Below, in pieces: positions 62,301 to 64,000 of a stretch of 64,000 nucleotides of DNA. A program made the position numbers and the translations under genes. Origin of the DNA: Parus major (Eukaryota > Chordata > Aves > Passeriformes > Paridae). The stretch spans positions 18,548,302 through 18,612,301 of the forward strand of contig NC_031773.1 in the NCBI RefSeq assembly GCF_001522545.3, read 5' to 3'. The notes beneath the pieces are model-generated. The model saw only the letters and a program-made list of their open reading frames with translations, searched no databases and was not told the origin of the DNA. Each line of letters opens with the position of its first letter. Position 1 is the first letter of the stretch.

Positions 62301-64000
62301 GTGGGTACCTTCTGCAATGTTAGTGAATATTTTAGCTATCAAAAGCACTAATAGGTACATTTGGATTTGTTTGTTGACGGGATCAAACACAGAAATTTTT
62401 GCCCATTTCTTTCAGTAAAAGATGGAACAATCTGTAGCTTGGCACTTCTTTCCCAGTTTCTTTACTAGCTATTCTAATATGTGTGCAGCACATAGAAAAT
62501 ACAAAGCAAATTGTACAGACAACTTTTATTTCCCTCTTGCAGTGTCAACATGTTGAGGAAACAAAGTGCTGCTTCTGATTTCTGTATAGCTCAGAAGGAG
62601 GAAAACATCCAATAAAAATCTTGTTAAAAATAGTTGACTATGTTGTTATGTGGGTAGGAGCATGAGAGGTTTTTTTGAGGGCTTTTTTATTGATTCAGTT
62701 GAATCACTGTCTGAAGAAAGCAAATTTAGACAAGACAGTAAAGGAACCAGTTTAGCCCTACTGTAGGGGGATACTGTTACAAATTGTATGTGTGGTATTT
62801 GAATTTTCTCAGTTAATTACCTCACTGAAATTAAACAGGAAAGGCCCTTCTGTTCTTTAACCTGCTAGAAGCCCTGATTTGTGAATGCATGTACCTCTTG
62901 TGTTCTTGAGACTGCAAGCTAAGAGAGTTTCAGATGCCTAAATACAAAGCTAGAACCGAAAAAACTTTGGTCGACTAAGGCTATCAAGTATGAAAAATGA
63001 GTTCGTGAGAAGATTTCATGCTAAGAAGTGCTACTAAAGCTGGTTTATAATTGGAGAACTGGAGGGCTGATGTGAAGTAGCATGGCAGGGAGTTCTTCCT
63101 ACTTCTGCTTTGCCAGCCTCTGTGCAGGGTAAGCATTGCTAGATGATGTTGAACTTTTTCTGTGTGTTCCTTTCTGAACTTGCTATTTTGGGGGAAAGAG
63201 AATAATGCCCATGTGCATGGGAAAAATACAGCCCTTCTTTGACAGTACTTTTCTCAGTAGCAATGGCTGTCCTGTGTATGCTGTGGGAGCAAGAAGACCT
63301 TGAGAGAAAGTAGGTACTTAGACATGAATAATGACTAAATTCTAGGTTTGCAGTTTGTTCAGTGGTCTCAAAAATTCCTCTTTGGTTGCCCAGGTAACTT
63401 AAGAGTTGACAAAAGGGCTTCATCTTTTCACACATGTATATATAAACAACTATTTTTAATGGCTTAGTGAATGGCAGGCTCCCCCGGACTAACAAAGATG
63501 CAGTAAGTACAAGAATTACATTTGTATGGAAAAAAGGTGCTTGAGGTGGAGATTCAGCCATCAAGGAGTTCTTTCAAGAAAATTTCAGAGGCAAAGCCTC
63601 ATCTTGCTGGGTTATAAGGAGCATCAGACCCCTCTTTGTTTCTTCTAGCTCCAGGAATCTTGTTGGTAAATTTCTCCTTGAAACAGGAGAATGAATCCCT
63701 GATTAAGACAGTCTTCTGGCAGATAAGAGAACAGAAATACATCCTAATCTCTCATCTTTATGAGCGCCTAAAAGCTGTGTCTCCCAGTGCATCTGAAAGA
63801 AGTGTACTGTTGTGTCTGAGATTTTCAGTATGTGATATATCTCACAAGGGGCTCTTGTAAGGGCCTTTGAGGTAGCTGTAGGAGAGGAATTTGATTGCTT
63901 TCACATGTTCATGCCAAATCTCATGGTAAGTAGAATTTGAGGTTATGAGATATTGCAGTATACATATTATAGAACACTGTACCTAATTGTCTGAATAGGA

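Larger units (their letters stand above)
57431..64000 (+). other. Presumed first intron(s) of the gene starting at the 56.7-kb island
   Basis: Moderately AT-rich sequence with no strongly supported coding exon. It holds a T-rich tandem tract (57608-57646) and a weak exon candidate at 59233-59333. Other open stretches (60120-60485, 60819-61163, 63636-63860) lack a convincing acceptor/donor pair or recognisable product. No clear CR1 or LTR was seen. Confidence 0.4.

Noticed and set aside
63636..63860. 74-codon frame after a TTCTTCTAG acceptor-like site
   Set aside because: There is no donor in a sensible place and the peptide is not recognised. It is probably chance.
1..64000. tRNA, rRNA, CRISPR arrays, prokaryotic operons or origins
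   Set aside because: I looked for cloverleaf-like and regularly spaced repeat structures and saw none. The window is vertebrate nuclear DNA with split genes.

Overview
The window reads as nuclear DNA from a bird, and probably a songbird. Three things point there: several CR1 LINE fragments with the usual avian 3' consensus; one solo LTR that resembles the class III (ERVL-type) LTRs common in songbirds, a match made from memory; and a pannexin-2 gene that is nearly identical in its core to the mammalian protein. There is no sign of prokaryotic organisation. Gene density is low and most of the window is AT-rich intronic or intergenic sequence broken by three GC-rich, CpG-rich islands.

Layout. 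(1) 1-18.7 kb: the 3' part of PANX2 on the + strand. The first coding exon is not in the window, so at least 13.5 kb of intron 1 lies on the left. Two coding exons follow (13534-14985 and 16871-17232), then a 3' UTR that may run to about 18.7 kb. (2) 18.7-40 kb: a gene-poor stretch with four CR1 fragments and no exon I can defend. (3) 40-43 kb: a complete tetraspanin gene on the - strand (41872-42588). It has an uninterrupted 238-codon frame inside a CpG island and converges on PANX2. (4) 43-56 kb: gene-poor DNA with the solo LTR (about 46.46-47.09 kb), a CR1 reverse-transcriptase fragment (49.84-50.03 kb) and a small GC-rich island at 52.8-53.0 kb with a near-consensus CTCF motif. (5) 56.4-57.4 kb: a strong CpG-island promoter with two oppositely oriented ZNF143/THAP11-type motifs and a probable non-coding first exon spliced rightward. 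The rest of that gene would lie to the right. One weak candidate coding exon is at 59.23 kb.

The two identified genes both encode four-pass membrane proteins but have no known joint function. PANX2 is a large-pore channel subunit and the tetraspanin is a membrane organiser of the TSPAN6/TSPAN7 type. The most interesting observations are the intron-free, GC-rich tetraspanin, the weak PANX2 exon-2 donor with an open alternative C-terminus, the inverted ZNF143 motif pair and the CTCF-type element. I did not find a clearly novel biological system.
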